Below, in pieces: positions 14,130 through 14,449 of a stretch of DNA of 14,449 nt (position 1 is the stretch's first letter; each line of letters starts with the position of its first letter). The notes below the pieces were generated by a model. It was given only the letters and a program-made list of their open reading frames with translations, was not told the origin of the DNA and did not search any database. The stretch is taken from NCBI GenBank assembly GCA_038209155.1, contig JBBQYA010000073.1, positions 1-14,449 on the forward strand, in the 5' to 3' direction. A program made the translations under genes and the position numbers. Source of the stretch: JBBQYA01 sp038209155 (GTDB lineage: Bacteria > Bacteroidota > Bacteroidia > Sphingobacteriales > Sphingobacteriaceae).

Positions 14130-14449
14130 ATGAAAAATTATATTTTAACTTTATTTATTTTTATCTCTAATATTGATATGACCTATGCGCAATCAGAAAC
14201 AATATTAAATAATAGAGATATTGTAGAATTTAAATTGGTTAGCTTTTGTCATTGTATTGAATATTTAAAAATTAGGAGTATTGATTATGTATACTTTAAA
14301 TTGGCAGGTCAGAAATTAAAATATCTTGAAAATATAGAAAATGTTGTTTTTTCAGATTTTTTAACTGAACGATTATTAAACAAAATTACCAAACCAAATA
14401 TGATAGTAGCGTTATATTCAAGCGTGGTATTTCTGTTTATTTCAAAGAT
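14130..14449 (+). CDS. Unrecognised secreted protein, N-terminal part (runs off the window)
   Basis: An open frame begins at ATG 14130 and continues without a stop to the last base, giving 106 residues. The first 20 or so form a signal peptide, MKNYILTLFIFISNIDMTYA, with likely cleavage before QSETI. The visible mature part is rich in hydrophobic and aromatic residues (DIVEFKLVSFCHCIEYLKIRSIDYVYFKLAG). It has a CHC pair at residues 40-42 and a hydrophobic run near the window edge (MIVALYSSVVFLFIS), which may be a second membrane segment or a buried strand. I recognise no family. The 158 bp before it show no clear promoter. It was judged real because of its open length, the signal peptide and the A/T-rich codon use that matches its neighbours; the true C-terminus is unknown. 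Confidence 0.55.
   Translation, partial: MKNYILTLFIFISNIDMTYAQSETILNNRDIVEFKLVSFCHCIEYLKIRSIDYVYFKLAGQKLKYLENIENVVFSDFLTERLLNKITKPNMIVALYSSVVFLFISK

Overview
The window is AT-rich bacterial chromosome from a member of the Bacteroidota. This rests on four signs: promoters with the Bacteroidota -7 element (TAnnTTTG) and no clear Shine-Dalgarno sequences; the gene run pheT / small coiled-coil gene / zapA / rny; a TonB-dependent receptor with an N-terminal carboxypeptidase-regulatory-like domain; and a lipoprotein with an acidic stretch just after its lipid-modified cysteine. I cannot place it below phylum level.

Layout. 1-136 is the 3' end of a radC-like gene. 137-676 has no gene and is filled by about eight degenerate copies of a roughly 45-50 bp repeat. 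703-5383 is a same-strand housekeeping block: pheT (phenylalanyl-tRNA synthetase beta chain), a small coiled-coil protein, zapA (FtsZ-ring protein) and rny (RNase Y). 5384-5641 is a spacer with a long imperfect hairpin resembling a dispersed Bacteroidota repeat. 5642-6106 encodes a DUF962/Mpo1-like membrane protein.

6154-10482 holds a TonB-dependent outer-membrane receptor followed by a predicted surface lipoprotein with a beta-helix look. Each gene is preceded by a direct repeat TTAACA-N5-TTAACA with an exact 11 bp period, the architecture used by PhoB/PhoP-type response regulators. A 38 bp perfect palindrome (10516-10553) is a bidirectional terminator separating this pair from two minus-strand genes. 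These are a lipoprotein glycerophosphodiester phosphodiesterase and, upstream of it, an OlsF-like two-domain acyltransferase expected to make phosphate-free aminoacyl lipids. A single-domain fasciclin protein diverges from the acyltransferase, and the window ends inside an unrecognised secreted protein.

The most interesting reading is that 6154-13323 is a phosphate-stress neighbourhood. The receptor and lipoprotein would take up a phosphorus-containing or other substrate under Pho-type control, the phosphodiesterase would recover glycerol phosphate from phospholipid debris, and the acyltransferase would replace phospholipids with aminolipids. The repeats and domains are visible in the sequence; the joint function and the regulator are inference.
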